Assembly: GCF_050948215.1 (NCBI RefSeq)
Contig: NC_135151.1
Location: 4,318,220-4,382,219, forward strand
DNA length: 64,000 bases
Direction: 5' to 3'
Source: Halictus rubicundus
Lineage: Eukaryota; Arthropoda; Insecta; Hymenoptera; Halictidae
The notes under the pieces are model-generated. The model was given only the letters and a program-made list of their open reading frames with translations, was not told where the DNA came from and did no database searches. The position numbers and the translations under genes are program-made. Positions 24,075-35,425 of the stretch are shown here, piece by piece. Position 1 is the first letter of the stretch. Every line of letters begins with the position of its first letter.

Positions 24075-24162
24075 TATATCGGCTAGAAGATACTATTCTT
24101 TGACACATGGTTCTGGAATTCTTATCGGCCAGATGTTTGGGACATATATCGAGTAAAGGCTG

Positions 24163-25887
24163 TAAATCGTTCGATTTTTAAAGAAAACTCTGGCTACACC
24201 GGATATCTTTATCAAATACTCACGTCTGCAAATTGAAAATATAAGTTTGGCTACACTGTAACCTAACTGGTCCCATTGAAGATACATGAATTTTTTACAC
24301 CGTGGCAATCCATTTTCTGTTCGACAGCCCGTAGTCGTTTTGAATTTACATTGTTTGAAATGATCGATGAACGAGGTTGTTTTGTAATCGTTCTAGTTTT
24401 CATATTTTTACATATGGTTAACGAAAAGTATACTCGTGCAATGGAATGAATGACGATTGTTAGTTGACTCTTCTTATTCAAATTAATTATCGAAGATGAC
24501 GTGACGAATCATTTATTGCAGCAAATTATAAATTATGTCATAAGTCCGTATCCTGAAATATTTATTTTGGAAAGAGTTACATTAAAGATTATTATTTTAA
24601 TTATAATACGCAGAATTTATGAAGTGGAGCAACGCAATTTAAGCTAATTTATAACTTTATGTAAAAGATCTATTTAACAATGTTTTCCTACAACATTATT
24701 GTAATAACGTTAAGAAAATATTTTCTGGATAATATTTGTTATCAAACATTCAGAATGAACAAGAAATGAATAATCAAGTCAGGCACGATTTATTAGTTTT
24801 CCTTGCCTGGAAGCAACATTCGTTGCAAATTTTTGGCGTTGAGTTTTTAGCCTTTCCTTTGAAGCAAATAACATTGAAATTTTCGTCGACACAAGTCCCG
24901 TAATTAACAGTGTGTGCCCAACGTGTACGTATTTAATTCGGATAGTTAAAAACAAGAAGTTGTTCGATTTCCTCAGGGACACTGCATGGTTACGTTTTCT
25001 TGGTTCTCTTGGTTACAAGTAGACCCGCCAAGGATGTTTCAAGGTCGTTAATTTTTTTTTCAGTGCTACGAGTACTACCATGTTTATCTTCTAAAGACCT
25101 TGCGAGGTGAACACTAGCGGCTGCATCTCATGATCACCGGAGAAATGTAGTAGTTCGGGAATATGTATGGGATCTTTATATTCCAAGTTCTTCTTTAAGC
25201 GTTCAAGATGACGACCTCGAATCTAGATTGCTGCTGCGCTTGCATTCTACCGCACCTTGTCGCTGATAAAATTTTTATCTTATAAATAGTCTGCGGACTC
25301 CTGTGCAAAATAAAAATTGCATGTATCAATTGCACGATATTGAAGCTACGTAAACATTTGTTTGTTTTCTGAATCATTTCAATCGAAATAATACAACAGT
25401 ATTTTTAAACCTTAAGTGGTATAATTCCGCAGAAACTTAACAAGATACTTTTCGCTGTACATATAATTTAAGAATCCCCCAAATGTTCCGAGGAAGTTAA
25501 AGACACTTCATATTTGCTGTTGTGCAATGGCAGTAGCAACAACTAGTGTGCAGAGACTGTGTCCGGGTCATAGGAGACCCCAACTCAGGGTTAAATTCTG
25601 GAAATATTTTCACATCTTTGCACTTGATCTACTCATTCTTATTATAAATGCTTAATAATTCGTAGTCTGTTTTTAAGTAACGTGTTTTCGTGAATCCCGT
25701 TCTATTCCTGCTTTCTATAAATATCGATACATGTTTTCGTACATTAATGAAATTCTATTTCTATTTTTTGTAAAGACTGACACGCGTCTCCGTAAATAAA
25801 TCCAACTGTGCCAGATATATCGCGCGAGCGATCGACGCGTTTCTATAATGGAACCATTCGGATGATGTTTTTATTTTCTTTCGTATA
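24163..25887. other. No recognisable gene; one possible TTAA-element end
   Basis: AT-rich. At about 25560-25597, GGGTCATAGGAGACCCC...CAGGGTTAA looks like a piggyBac-type right end (inverse TTAACCCTGAGTTGGGGTC), but no matching left end was found. Otherwise nothing. Confidence 0.4.
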
Positions 25888-26099
25888 CAGTGAATGTCAA
25901 CAACAAGGCTCTTGCCAGCATTGTGTATCGTCTAGGAGACATAACTCGAGCCGTGTGATTTTTACACTCCTCGGCGTCCGAGGCCTCTCGAGCTTTGTGG
26001 CCCCTCACGGGGTATACCCCGGGGTGGTGGGGATAATTCCGCGACGATTATCACACAGGCCTTGGCGACATATATAGAGATATCTGCTGATCTGGTTGT
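25888..26099. mobile_element. GTCAACAACA/ATATATAGAG MITE (copy 1)
   Basis: Begins CAGTGAATGTCAACAACA after TA and runs through GAGCCGTGTGATTTTTACAC, CCCCTCACGGGGTATACCCC and GGCGACATATATAGAGA. Copies at 59874-60061 (inverted) and 62056-62247 share all these blocks. The right end here is decayed. TA flanks and CAGTG ends suggest a mariner-type MITE. Confidence 0.65.
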
Positions 26100-26186
26100 T
26101 GATGTACCGAGTTTCCGACTATCGATGGTGCAGCAGTGGAGGGGGTGATTCTGCGTAAAAAATAAGTGGAAACTATGGAATAAATA

Positions 26187-26386
26187 TTTTCCACTTAAGG
26201 CTTTGTTCTCGAGAAAATCGAGTTTGAACAACAAGTTCGTGCGCGCCTAATATTTGTAAGTAGAATCGTTGGGTCATGAACAGATTTTCTGGAAAACGTG
26301 GCGAAAATTTATTCCATGTTTTTGACTTATTTTCCCGCACGGAATCACTCCTTCCAAGTTTGCACCATTGATGCTGGGACACCCTG
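26187..26386. repeat. Mariner-like terminal fragment, second copy
   Basis: Parallel to 10030-10247: shares the CTCGAGAAAATCGAG block, AAATTTATTCCAT, and ends TTGATGCTGGGACACCCTG before TATA. Confidence 0.5.
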
Positions 26387-26845
26387 TATAATCGGAACAA
26401 ACCGAGCGGCAATGGAAATGGTGTGCTCGCCGACTTTGTTTTGGAAACGTTCATGCACCGTTGATAAGACGAAGCGAGAGGAAACGGGACAAGCGGTCCC
26501 GAAAAACTTTATTCCAGTTTCCAAGATGACGAGGAACGGAAATGGAACTTCGGAGTTCCGCTATGAACTGGGGAAACAAAAATGAAACTTTATTTCGCTT
26601 CGCTTAGGGCACGTTTTTATCGCAAGCTGGACGTCGTCGTTCGAAGATTTATACCCGACACTTTTCAGAACGCAGCGTTGTTCTTATATGTTGCAACTGG
26701 ACTGTGGGTTTTTACTCAAAGCATCCGCGTCAACAAGCAGAAGTTAAATGACCCTTATCAAGGGTGCCCTTATCTCAGGTTAAACATTTAAAAACGATTG
26801 ATTTCTTCCTGTGTTATGAGATCGACTTTCTTAACCCGTATCGTA

Positions 26846-26967
26846 CAATTTTATTCCGATATAAGACGACGCTTTATAGTTTGACAAAGTCAAGCCGCAT
26901 GGGCACTCTCATCCGCAATAGGACGAAAGCCGGTCCCGAGTCATCGTCTTATATCGGAATAAGACCG
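26846..26967. mobile_element. Short hairpin MITE, TATTCCGATATAAGACGA
   Basis: Perfect 18-bp inverted repeats at 26852-26869 and 26944-26961 within a 122-bp element flanked by TA (26844-26845, 26968-26969). Ends are CAATTTTATTCCG and the inverse of CGGTCTTATTCCG. Non-coding. Confidence 0.65.
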
Positions 26968-27387
26968 TATTAGTGAAATATCGGTGTGAGTCAGAAATTA
27001 CACCGGAATAGGCCTAGAACTCGCAGCAGTCCGAGGGTTACAGTGTGACATTACAAATGGATTGTAATTTGTCGATTTAATTAAGGTCTAATACCCCACC
27101 GGTAATTCCATGTTTTTCAACGCGGGCGGTTGCAAAAGCACATAATTAGAGTAAATTTGCGTCATGTTTACAACCGGATCAACGAACTATAGTAACCGCT
27201 CGATAAGCGCGTAATTTTGGGATTGTTGAAGCGGGAATTAACAGAAACTGATCTCTAATTATCGAGCGACCAATCACGCGCAGCCCTTGTCCCCCACTCG
27301 TTTGTTTGCTTTCGATGTGGCGAGGAAAATCTCGACTAGCGACACGAAAATATTTCATTCGACACATTTGAAATAATTTTGTCATTA

Positions 27388-27498
27388 CAGTGTTCACTCT
27401 ATATATGTCCCAAATTCCTAGCCGATAAAAGTCGGTCGCCGAGGAGTGTAAGGTCCGTGGCTAGACCCGTGTTTTGGACATATATCGAGTAAACACTG
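27388..27498. mobile_element. ATATATGTCC MITE, short form
   Basis: CAGTGTTCACTCTATATATG to ...GGACATATATCGAGTAAACACTG, flanked by TA. 111 bp, apparently an internal-deletion form of the MITE at 33241 (it keeps AGCCGATAAAAG and GCCGAGGAGTGTAA). Confidence 0.75.
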
Positions 27499-30000
27499 TA
27501 TACGAACGCACTACATTTATGAAGAACGGTTTTAAAGCTGATACATTTTTGAAAATTCAGAACCACGTTCTGTGCGTGGACGAGAGCGATCATCTCGAGG
27601 GGATCGAGCTACGTCAATTTTCTCAGAACAGTCACGTGGAAACAAGTTTAATTTTTAAGCGAACATGAGACTTTTCCTTCAGAAGCAAGTAGAAAACCAC
27701 AACATTAATGAAACGTCGCGGAATTTGTTACAAATTGAACTTAAACGATTATTGATATTTTAATGGACGCTCAGAAACAGACAGTTCTACAGACATGTTG
27801 AGAGTTAATTAAGAAATGCTTTTGACGATCTCATGGATTTTCAATTCCAGGATCACCATAATATTTCTAGTATTTTTTAAGGTCTTTAGGAAGGCAGCTT
27901 AATATTCAGTGTGATATTTTCAGTTCAGTTCAGTTTTCTGAGTGTAATTGCCTTGATCCTGCCTGTGATACTGCACGATCATTAAGAATCCTGTTAATCT
28001 AGTTTTAACAATTCCATGCGATTAATAAACTATATCCATTCAGAACGTTACGTGCACGTGTTTTTCCACACATTTCTGTGCTTCTCCGCGATCAACGTCG
28101 ATCTTCTAATCGGGCCCAACGTAAATAGCTAACGATCTCAACTGGCTACTAGAAAATTAGAACGTTCGTAGCTCCGGTTCAAAACGCGCCAAAGTCACGC
28201 CATCCGAGGATTAAAAATTGATTCGAACCTCCGGAATGGTACACACGGTTTGAAATAATCAAGGGGTTAAGTGGACGTGCCTAAAGCCGTCTCGATGATT
28301 TAGTCTCGACGCGAGAAACTGCAGAAACGTGTTCGAAACCCTTAAGAGTTCTCGCGGAGAGGCTAAGCAACAAGAACGTCTAAATTTGTTTTAACGCTTA
28401 CATAAGTGCTCGCGACCTTCAACTCGGAGGGTTCGAACGTTTCTCTTTCGTCCTCGGTTAATTGTACCGGATATGAGAGATCCACTTTCTCTAAGCCGAT
28501 GGTGCGTCGAATTAGACGTGCTTTTAGCAGAACACTAAGGTAAGAGACACACTATAGAGGGCTTTCTGGTTAACACGATCATAAGCGAAATGAATGCCTG
28601 GCCTATCTCAGCTATATCAAACGCTTAGATACCGAGCGATCGGTTCTGACGTTCAGTTTTCGACGTCAGGACAACGTACTATAGTACTATCGTCGCCGTC
28701 TAACAGAAGAAAAAAAGCGTGATATCGAATATTCAAACTTCGACGTACACTTAATCACAAAGGTCGATTACAAGTCTATTATAAGTCAATTATACTTCTG
28801 TGGTTTATTTGTCGCCTGGGATTGAACGGATTTTAAAACGAAGGCGATGATCTTTATACTTGTTTACTAGGAAACATAAATAAATCAAGGACACATTTAT
28901 CAACCGTCAGGAGATGTCGTTAGAGATATAATTATGCTCATCTGAATAATTGAAGATAAAATATCTCGTGAACTCGCGTCTCCTTTTTTTTACGAACAGA
29001 TTTAATATGTTTTCATAGAGAATTACAAGCTGAATCGACAGTAATGATACTGATTTTACGATTCTATTTAAGATGAGCTCGAAGAGACAAACTCGACTCT
29101 TGTCTGAAATATTTTCCACTAAAATCGTGTATAAAATCTGTCATTGTAATTGTCGCATCAACAAATCTCATTCAGTTTAATATATCATGTACATTTTCAC
29201 CAAGTAGCGTTCCATTTATATTTTGAATTCGCTCGACTACAAACAGGCGTAGAATACTTTGCTACCGTGTTTCCAAATTCGTCGTGTTACAAATAGCAAG
29301 CGAGCGAACGTCCGTGAAATGATCAAAACACTTGCATTCTGTAATAAACATTTATGGTATATGTGTACAAACTTTCGCGACTGACTGTGTACAAGAAGTG
29401 TTTGTATCTCGGAAAGGAAACATTCACCGTCCGGTGAGCTTCCATGACAGTTTTTCACCCTCGAGAACAGTATCATAGAATATGCTGCCAAGGCATGGCC
29501 GTCGAACTCGCTGAGGTAGTGAATAATTAATTGACCGCTGACGTGGCGACCTCAAAAATTCCATAAAATCAAAGTAATTTATTTAATGTCGCGGATATTG
29601 AAATATGCAAATATGGTATACTGAATATGGGAGCACAAAAATTCACGGTTATTTGTTCCTCGTATCAATTCTCCACATTTTCCACTGAATTTGTTAGCGC
29701 AAATATTCATTTTTAATTCGTGTTCATCGTTGCCCGTAAATAGTATGATTTACACTTCGTTTTATTATCAATAATTTAATTTTAAACTCATCCCATTTCA
29801 CTTTGAGGTTCCCATTAGCAAACAAACAATTTAAAAAGTTAAACATTGATTTCTACTATTGTATCAATGTGACGCCAAGGAACAAATTGTAAGGGTTAAA
29901 TCTGGGCAAATAATTCAACCCCTGAGAAGTATCAACCCCCCGGATTAAAACATACTATATCATTTTGTCTGACGTTCTAACGGCTCGACAAAACATTACG
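27499..30000. other. No recognisable gene
   Basis: Mostly AT-rich, with only short frames. The block CTGCACGATCATTAAGAATC...CTAGTTTTAAC at about 27970-28010 recurs at about 61078-61135, so a low-copy dispersed repeat is present. A 12-bp palindrome GTACTATAGTAC lies near 28676. Confidence 0.4.
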
Positions 30001-30529
30001 AAAAAATTCATGAACATTCTACCCAATAGCACACATGACAGTGAATTATTCCAGAATTTTTGGTTGCGAAATCGATTTTGGAAAAAATCCAGAAGCATAA
30101 AATTGCGGATTTTATATTGAAGCTTTCAGAGTACAACGTTTATACTATTATCTTAGTTGTGTCTCATCGTAATTATTAGTGTGTATTTTTTCAGATTTTT
30201 CGGATTATGCGAACACGTTTAAAAAAATTGGAAATCTCTAATACATACAAAAAGAAGAGGCATCGAAAAAATTGATTTTTTTAAACAACGATGGGATTTG
30301 TAAAAATTTCTGAAAGAAATTAAGAACAATGGTTTCAACAATAGCTGATTACTGAATTTTTACGAAACTGGTATCTCCAAAAATTCAATACGAAAGGATT
30401 TTCATCGAATTGTTAGAAATCTCCAATTTCTATTAAACATCGATTTTTTAAAAATCGATTTCGCAACCAAAAATTCTGAAATAATTCACTGTCGTGCGTG
30501 CTATTAGGTAGAATGTTCATGAATTTTTT
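30001..30529. repeat. Foldback element with ~83 bp arms
   Basis: Left arm (AAAAAATTCATGAACATTCT through TTTTGGTTGCGAAATCGATT) pairs with the right arm ending at 30529, with only a few mismatches. The ~360 bp centre is AT-rich and non-coding. Family not identified. Confidence 0.65.
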
Positions 30530-31957
30530 GATATTCTTAAATTATTATACTTTATTGATACTCTTAAATTCTTGCAATCTTTGTGCTCCTTCGAATTGCA
30601 CCTATCCATTTTTGCCATAAACGCATGAAATCCGCTACGTAACGATCAAGTTAGGTTCACGAAACCCGTGACGTCTCTAAGACGACATTTTGAGGGCAGA
30701 GGTTAATTAGATCTTGGCAAGAATCGTTCCGATTGATCGCAACAACTCGCACGGTAAATCGTAACGCGTGTAAACCTCTCCGAGAGCCGTGCTGCTTGAA
30801 TAACGACTCTCCTCGGTTTCGAGTCGATGCTTAAGGCTCTTCTCAAGGGTGTTGAATTTCTCGTTCTCCGAAAAGACCGCGCTCGCGTCGAAAAGTTTCG
30901 CCGAAACGGTTCGCGCGAGGGGTTGGCGAACAGCAATCGCGCCGGACAGTTGGAACATGCAAACGTTCGAACTTCAAATCGAATGAAACTCGATTCGCCG
31001 AATCGAACGGTGTTCCCAATTATTCTCTCAGTGTAGTATCTTCGTGTAATTCAATCACTTGAGGCAAACAGCAAATTGTTTCAATTGGAATAGTAAACTG
31101 AAATTTTTTTCCGCCGGTACCGCGCGATTCCTATTTTTCGGATTAATGGGAACGTATCGATTGGCCAAATAGAAGAATTTTTAAACTTAAAAATGGTTTA
31201 TTGAGTTACGCCGTCGAACCGAGCTTTACATGAATACAACAATCTAAACAACAATTCACTGATTCAATGATACTTACAATAATGCGCGAGGAAAACGAAT
31301 GCAGTTCATGAAATACCACTTATTGTTACGCATGGACTTCGGATTTGATACATTCGTGGCAAGAATGAATAGACGAGTCGCAAAATGACGAATGAAGTAT
31401 TTTAAGAATGATGTTATCTTAAAATCGATTTTTAACCGTTATTAAAAGAACAAATACATTATCCCCCACGTTTCGTGCAGTCAATGCAGAAAATTTTAAT
31501 TTTGCAGAACGACCTGCACTCTAATTATGTACGATCAAATACAGCACGTGTGATTAAATATTTGTATAAAGAGACGTTTAGAGGTCATAATTAATTTCGA
31601 ACGATGTCGACATTGATCGGAAAATTGGAGTGCAATAAATAATTGATGTGATATTTGCTTTGCCCAGTGATTAACTCTGTGACAGATTCGATTGGTGAGA
31701 AAGAATAAAAATACAATGGCTCGTACAAGTATCTGCATACAAAGGTATTCGGCGGATTGTTTGTTCTTGATGATACTAAGTTTATTTGGACGTACATTTT
31801 ACAATATTTATTCACCGCAGATTATTTTTACAGCAATCGTTAAAGTATCGTATGAAGTTGAAAATTTCAAATAATTCGCGCCGATTGAATCGTTACAGTA
31901 AATCGATTGTTTCACCAATAATTGCTTGTAAACGCAACACATTTAGAGTGCCTTTCA
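30530..31957. other. No recognisable gene
   Basis: Contains one diverged copy of the dispersed ATCCGC motif at about 30593-30625 (TTGCCATAAACGCATGAAAT then CCGC). A GC-rich patch at 30700-31020 has overlapping frames on both strands without motifs. Confidence 0.4.
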
Positions 31958-32056
31958 AAACCTTAATTTTGCTAGATAACACTTTGTGTAGTAAGTGTAT
32001 ATATGTACACACTTTCACTATCGACTACGAAGTGTTATCTAGCAACATTGAGGTTT
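31958..32056. ncRNA. Candidate pre-miRNA-like hairpin
   Basis: A 99-nt imperfect palindrome. The arms AAACCTTAATTTTGCTAGAT and AACACTT pair with the downstream arm apart from two mismatches. Above that, GTAGT pairs with ACTAC and AAGTGT with ACACTT around a 10-nt loop, with small internal loops. The overall shape (about 27-bp lower stem, internal loops, apical stem) resembles an animal microRNA precursor. No known mature microRNA was recognised. A short hairpin MITE is the alternative, though I see no TA or TTAA duplication and no second copy in the window. Strand undetermined. Confidence 0.35.
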
Positions 32057-33240
32057 ATATATTAAGGTTATATATATATATGAAAATACGCCGGTACAAC
32101 GTATATCAATTTGGTGTTTCTCAGCATGAAAAAGATAAATCGCGTGCGAGCAGCTCGTGTAAGCTCGGGGCGCTCCAATTTCTCACTTAAAGGGCTCCCG
32201 TTTATCGAGCAACCTGTGTCGTTAAAAGGAGGAATAAATGACTAAAGAATAATTGAAAAAGGATTCTTTTATTTCGGAACTTCTTTGAAAGGTGTTCCCG
32301 TGCAACAGATACTTTAGAATCTGCATGGTAAACGGAGACAAGCTTTAGAACACGTTTCGTGTTCTAAAATATCCGTTTTAACCGTGACAACTCTTTAATA
32401 TTACTTTCCATTGCGCAGTATTATCGCGAGTAGTATTCGGTACTTGTCACAACGATCACCAAGTATTTTAACATTAACGTACTACATATCTACTGTCTAC
32501 ATAAAATTTTTACTTTTATATTTCAAAAGTTCTGTTCAAACTAAAGCATTTCGAGAACTTTTTTATTCATCTGTTCTCATCAGAACTTGCTAATGCGAGA
32601 AAGTTTTTTTTTCACAAAGAGTTTCACATTTTGTAAATAGAACCTATTAAAAAGTTCTGCAACTCTTCTCCGGTCCCTGGTTGAGACTGTTACGAAGAGA
32701 ATCGGGTACAGTAATTTGACCGAATATTAAATAAGAGTGTTCCGAGTTAGTATATGGAACACTCGATAGTATATGGACGCTCTGTCGTTCGAGCTCTTTT
32801 TCGACTTTTCCGGAACACTTGGACGGCCAAGTTAGAATGGAACACTTATCCCCGTAACCTCCATTAAATCTTTCATTTGTCGAACGACGGGCACGGTTTA
32901 TCTTCCGCGGAAAGTTGCCAGTGTCCAGTTCGAAAGCGGCTATGACCAAATGGCAAAAATCGGGTCAATCTCTTATTGGATCTATGAAACGTGCCTCGAC
33001 TATCAAATAAATGAGTGTTATGCGTGCGTACTCGAATTCCATCTCAATCGGCGTCCCCGCCGCGCAGGCAAATGCGTTCCCCTCGATTAAGGTCGAAATA
33101 ACAAAACTCGATCCAAATCGTCACCTTCAATTCACAATTGTCACCGTCGTAGACACATTTCACTGGTGATTTCGACAAAGTTTATTCAACCTCGTCAAAT
33201 GCTGCCCGAACACAAAACGTTCTGGACGTGTCCGTAAATA
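32057..33240. other. No recognisable gene
   Basis: AT-rich. The block at about 32150-32215 (CACTTAAAGGGCTCCCGTTT) has a diverged match at about 57290-57325 (TACTTAAAGAGCTCGTATTT), a low-copy repeat. A minus-strand frame at 32647-32949 has no motif. Confidence 0.4.
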
Positions 33241-33673
33241 CAGTATCTACTCGATATATGTCCAAAACGCGGGTTTTGCCAGGGACAATTATCGGCTGGA
33301 AGATACTATTCCTTGATACAATGCCGAAAGTAGAGAAGGACAAGCTCTAGAGGCCTCGGTCACTGAGGAGTGTAAACTTACATGTCTACACGATGTATGT
33401 CCAAAACACGGGTTTTACCAGGGACAATTATCGGCTGGAAGATACTATTCTTTTATACACTATCAAACGTAGAAAAAGACAACAAAGCTGGAGCAGCCTC
33501 GATTGCCGAGGAGTGTAAACATACGTGTCTACACGATGTATGTCCAAAACACAGGTTTTGCCAGGGACAATTATCGGCTGGAAGATACCATTCTTTGATA
33601 CACTGCCGAACGTCGGAATAGTTATGGGACTTTTATTGGCAAGATATTTGGGACATATATCGAAAGGAGACTG
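33241..33673. mobile_element. ATATATGTCC MITE with internal tandem triplication
   Basis: Flanked by TA (33239-33240, 33674-33675). Ends CAGTATCTACTCGATATATG and the inverse of CAGTCTCCTTTCGATATATG. Three tandem units start at 33259, 33398 and 33541 (139 and 143 bp apart), each beginning TGTCCAAAAC and containing GGGACAATTATCGGCTGGAA. Open frames in it (33382-33621, 33428-33754) are artefacts of the repeat. Confidence 0.8.
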
Positions 33674-34435
33674 TATCAGGTTATCCCTGATGTTTCTTTT
33701 GCAATGTTTACATTGAATGTTGTTAGATACGATCAGCATACGCGGGCAATGCAATCATGTAATGTTTTATTATTTCGTAAGCTTCCGCTAACTCAACGAT
33801 TAGCTTTTTTAAAAAATTCTTCGGAATTTCCATTGTGTGGACTCTTCTTCATCCACCGGAGCCATAGTCGATTCAGGGTATCGGTACCAGCTCGCGTCGA
33901 GGTGGCTACGTTTTCGAGTATTTATCTCGAGCCCCGTGACACGGTTGTCGATACGGTGAAAACCACCTTGGCTAAATTCATGGTACACGCACTCACACAC
34001 ACAGCCGAGTGCGAGAACGACGGGCATGTATTAATCGCGTGTCCACTTTCGAAATGCCCGAGAAACTCGGACGTGCCGTTACGGAATTTCAATCGTTCGA
34101 CGTTCTTCGTATTCAAAGCGCGCGCGATTGATAACCGAAACCGCTTACCGATTTTCATCCGCGATCGCATCCCTTATGAAAGGATACTCCACGAATGTCG
34201 AACCGAATCTGCTTGTTATCGTGCCCGAACAATCGGCTGCTTTCATCCCGACATTCAAATCCCACGGCGGGATTACCCGCTGAATAGAAAAGTTCATTTT
34301 CACCTGTAAACGTCGCGCGATTCGTCGCGTTATTCATACGAATCCTGCAGACCCCTATCATTATTTACAATTTATTTTTATATCATTATAATTATTATTT
34401 ATAGGGGGGGGGCAGTAGCCGAATTTAGACCAGCG
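33674..34435. other. No supported gene
   Basis: A 201-codon plus-strand frame opens at 33704 with ATG, but minus-strand frames overlap it, it has no family motif, repeat or codon bias, and it starts inside repeat-flanking sequence. I do not call it. A short G-run precedes the Transib-like element. Confidence 0.4.
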
Positions 34436-34481
34436 CACAGTGGTCCCAAATCGCCAAAACGTGATCAAAAAATCACAACTT

Positions 34482-34812
34482 ATTAAAAAATTATTGGTTC
34501 TGCTTGAAAATTGGTATTAGGCCGTTTTTGGGCTCGCTGATCACGACTCTGAACTTGAAATTAGAAAAAACAAAATGGCGGATCCAATATGGCAGACATA
34601 TACATTAAAAAATTATTAATTCTGCTTGAAAATTGGTATTAGGCCGTTTTTGGGGTCGCTGACCACGAATCTGAACTTGAAATTAGAAAAAACAAAATGG
34701 CGGATCCAATATGGCGGACATATACATTAAAAATTTACTGCTTCTGCTTGAAAATTGGTATTAGGGCGTTTTGGGGGTCGCTGACCACGAATCTGAACTT
34801 GAAATTAGAAAA
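34482..34812. repeat. 122-bp tandem repeat, 2.7 units
   Basis: Units start at 34482, 34604 and 34726, each beginning ATTAAAAAATT or close to it and containing TCTGCTTGAAAATTGGTATT and GAACTTGAAATTAGAAAA. The first two carry paired AAAATGGCGG and AATATGGC motifs (34572-34595, 34694-34717). Confidence 0.9.
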
Positions 34813-34942
34813 TTCGCTGTCTCATATTGACCTGAACGAGGGGAAACACTAATTCTCCGGATAGCAAACTCTACCCTTTGTATTGTATAAAGTAGGTACT
34901 CTATTCGCATTTCATAGTTCCCAAAGAAGAAAGAATTGAAGA

Positions 34943-35143
34943 ATTGCTGGTCTTTTTACGTACAATAACATTCCATAATAAAAAATGTAGGTTTCTATTT
35001 GAAAAAACAAAGTTGACCTTCAAATGACCTTGAAAACGCCATCCAAATAAAAAACTGATACTGCCTTGGACACGTGTTTTACACTTTTTTAATATTTGTT
35101 ATACTTTTCGAGATATTCGGCTGGAAAGTTTTCAAATGAACAG
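34943..35143. repeat. Mariner terminal fragment
   Basis: ATTGCTGGTCTTTTTACGTA to TTTTCAAATGAACAG matches, inverted, the left terminal region of the mariner at 22603-24074 (AAAAAGACCAGCAATTTTCG). No coding sequence remains. Nested in the Transib-like element. Confidence 0.7.
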
Positions 35144-35425
35144 CCGATATAAAAACAGCGTTCGTGTTTGAAAAATATTAAAAAATTTCGGATATATGAT
35201 TCTTTATAAAAAATACTTAAAACTTACCTAGCTGAAAGTTCATATTTTAGGTTTTGGCCACGTTTTCCGGCTTTGGGACCACTGTGCAGCGCCTAGGTTG
35301 AACCTAATCTTTTTTTTTCGATAAACAAATAATATGAGAAATTTTGAATTCGAACAGAGATAATCCGGTTCCACCTTCCCGAAACCAGTGTCCCGCGCAA
35401 TGCAATTAATACGTTCGCGGACGTG

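Larger units (their letters stand above)
20683..24162. mobile_element. ATATATGTCC MITE split by two nested insertions
   Basis: Piecing together 20683-20700, 22572-22602 and 24075-24162 gives a single ~140 bp MITE: CACTGTTTACTCGATATA, then TATGTCCACAACACGTG to AAGGATAT, then TATCGGCTAGAAGATACTAT to GGGACATATATCGAG and its end, flanked by TA. The same MITE is intact or differently interrupted at 27388-27498, 33241-33673, 40045-41227 and 45873-46149. The two gaps are a foldback element (20701-22571) and a mariner (22603-24074). Confidence 0.75.
34436..35286. mobile_element. Transib-like non-autonomous element with RSS-like ends
   Basis: The left end CACAGTGGTCCCAAATCGCC and right end (inverse) CACAGTGGTCCCAAAGCCGG are inverted repeats of about 28 bp that continue to AAAACGTG. 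They are flanked by the 5-bp direct repeat CAGCG (34431-34435, 35287-35291). Transib elements are known for 5-bp GC-rich target duplications and ends matching the RAG heptamer CACWRTG; CACAGTG is that heptamer exactly. An A-rich nonamer-like segment follows about 23 bp inside each end (CAAAAAATC on the left). It contains a 122-bp tandem array (34482-34812) and a mariner end fragment (34943-35143). No transposase is present. Family assignment is inference from ends and duplication length. Confidence 0.6.

Noticed and set aside
33382..33754. Paired ORFs on both strands with repeated STRCMSKT-like peptides
   Set aside because: They are read from the tandem triplication inside the MITE at 33241-33673.
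33704..34309. 201-codon plus-strand ORF starting with ATG
   Set aside because: No recognisable motif, no GC3 bias, minus-strand frames of similar quality overlap it, and there is no splice or promoter context. The chance of an open frame in a moderately GC-rich patch is adequate.
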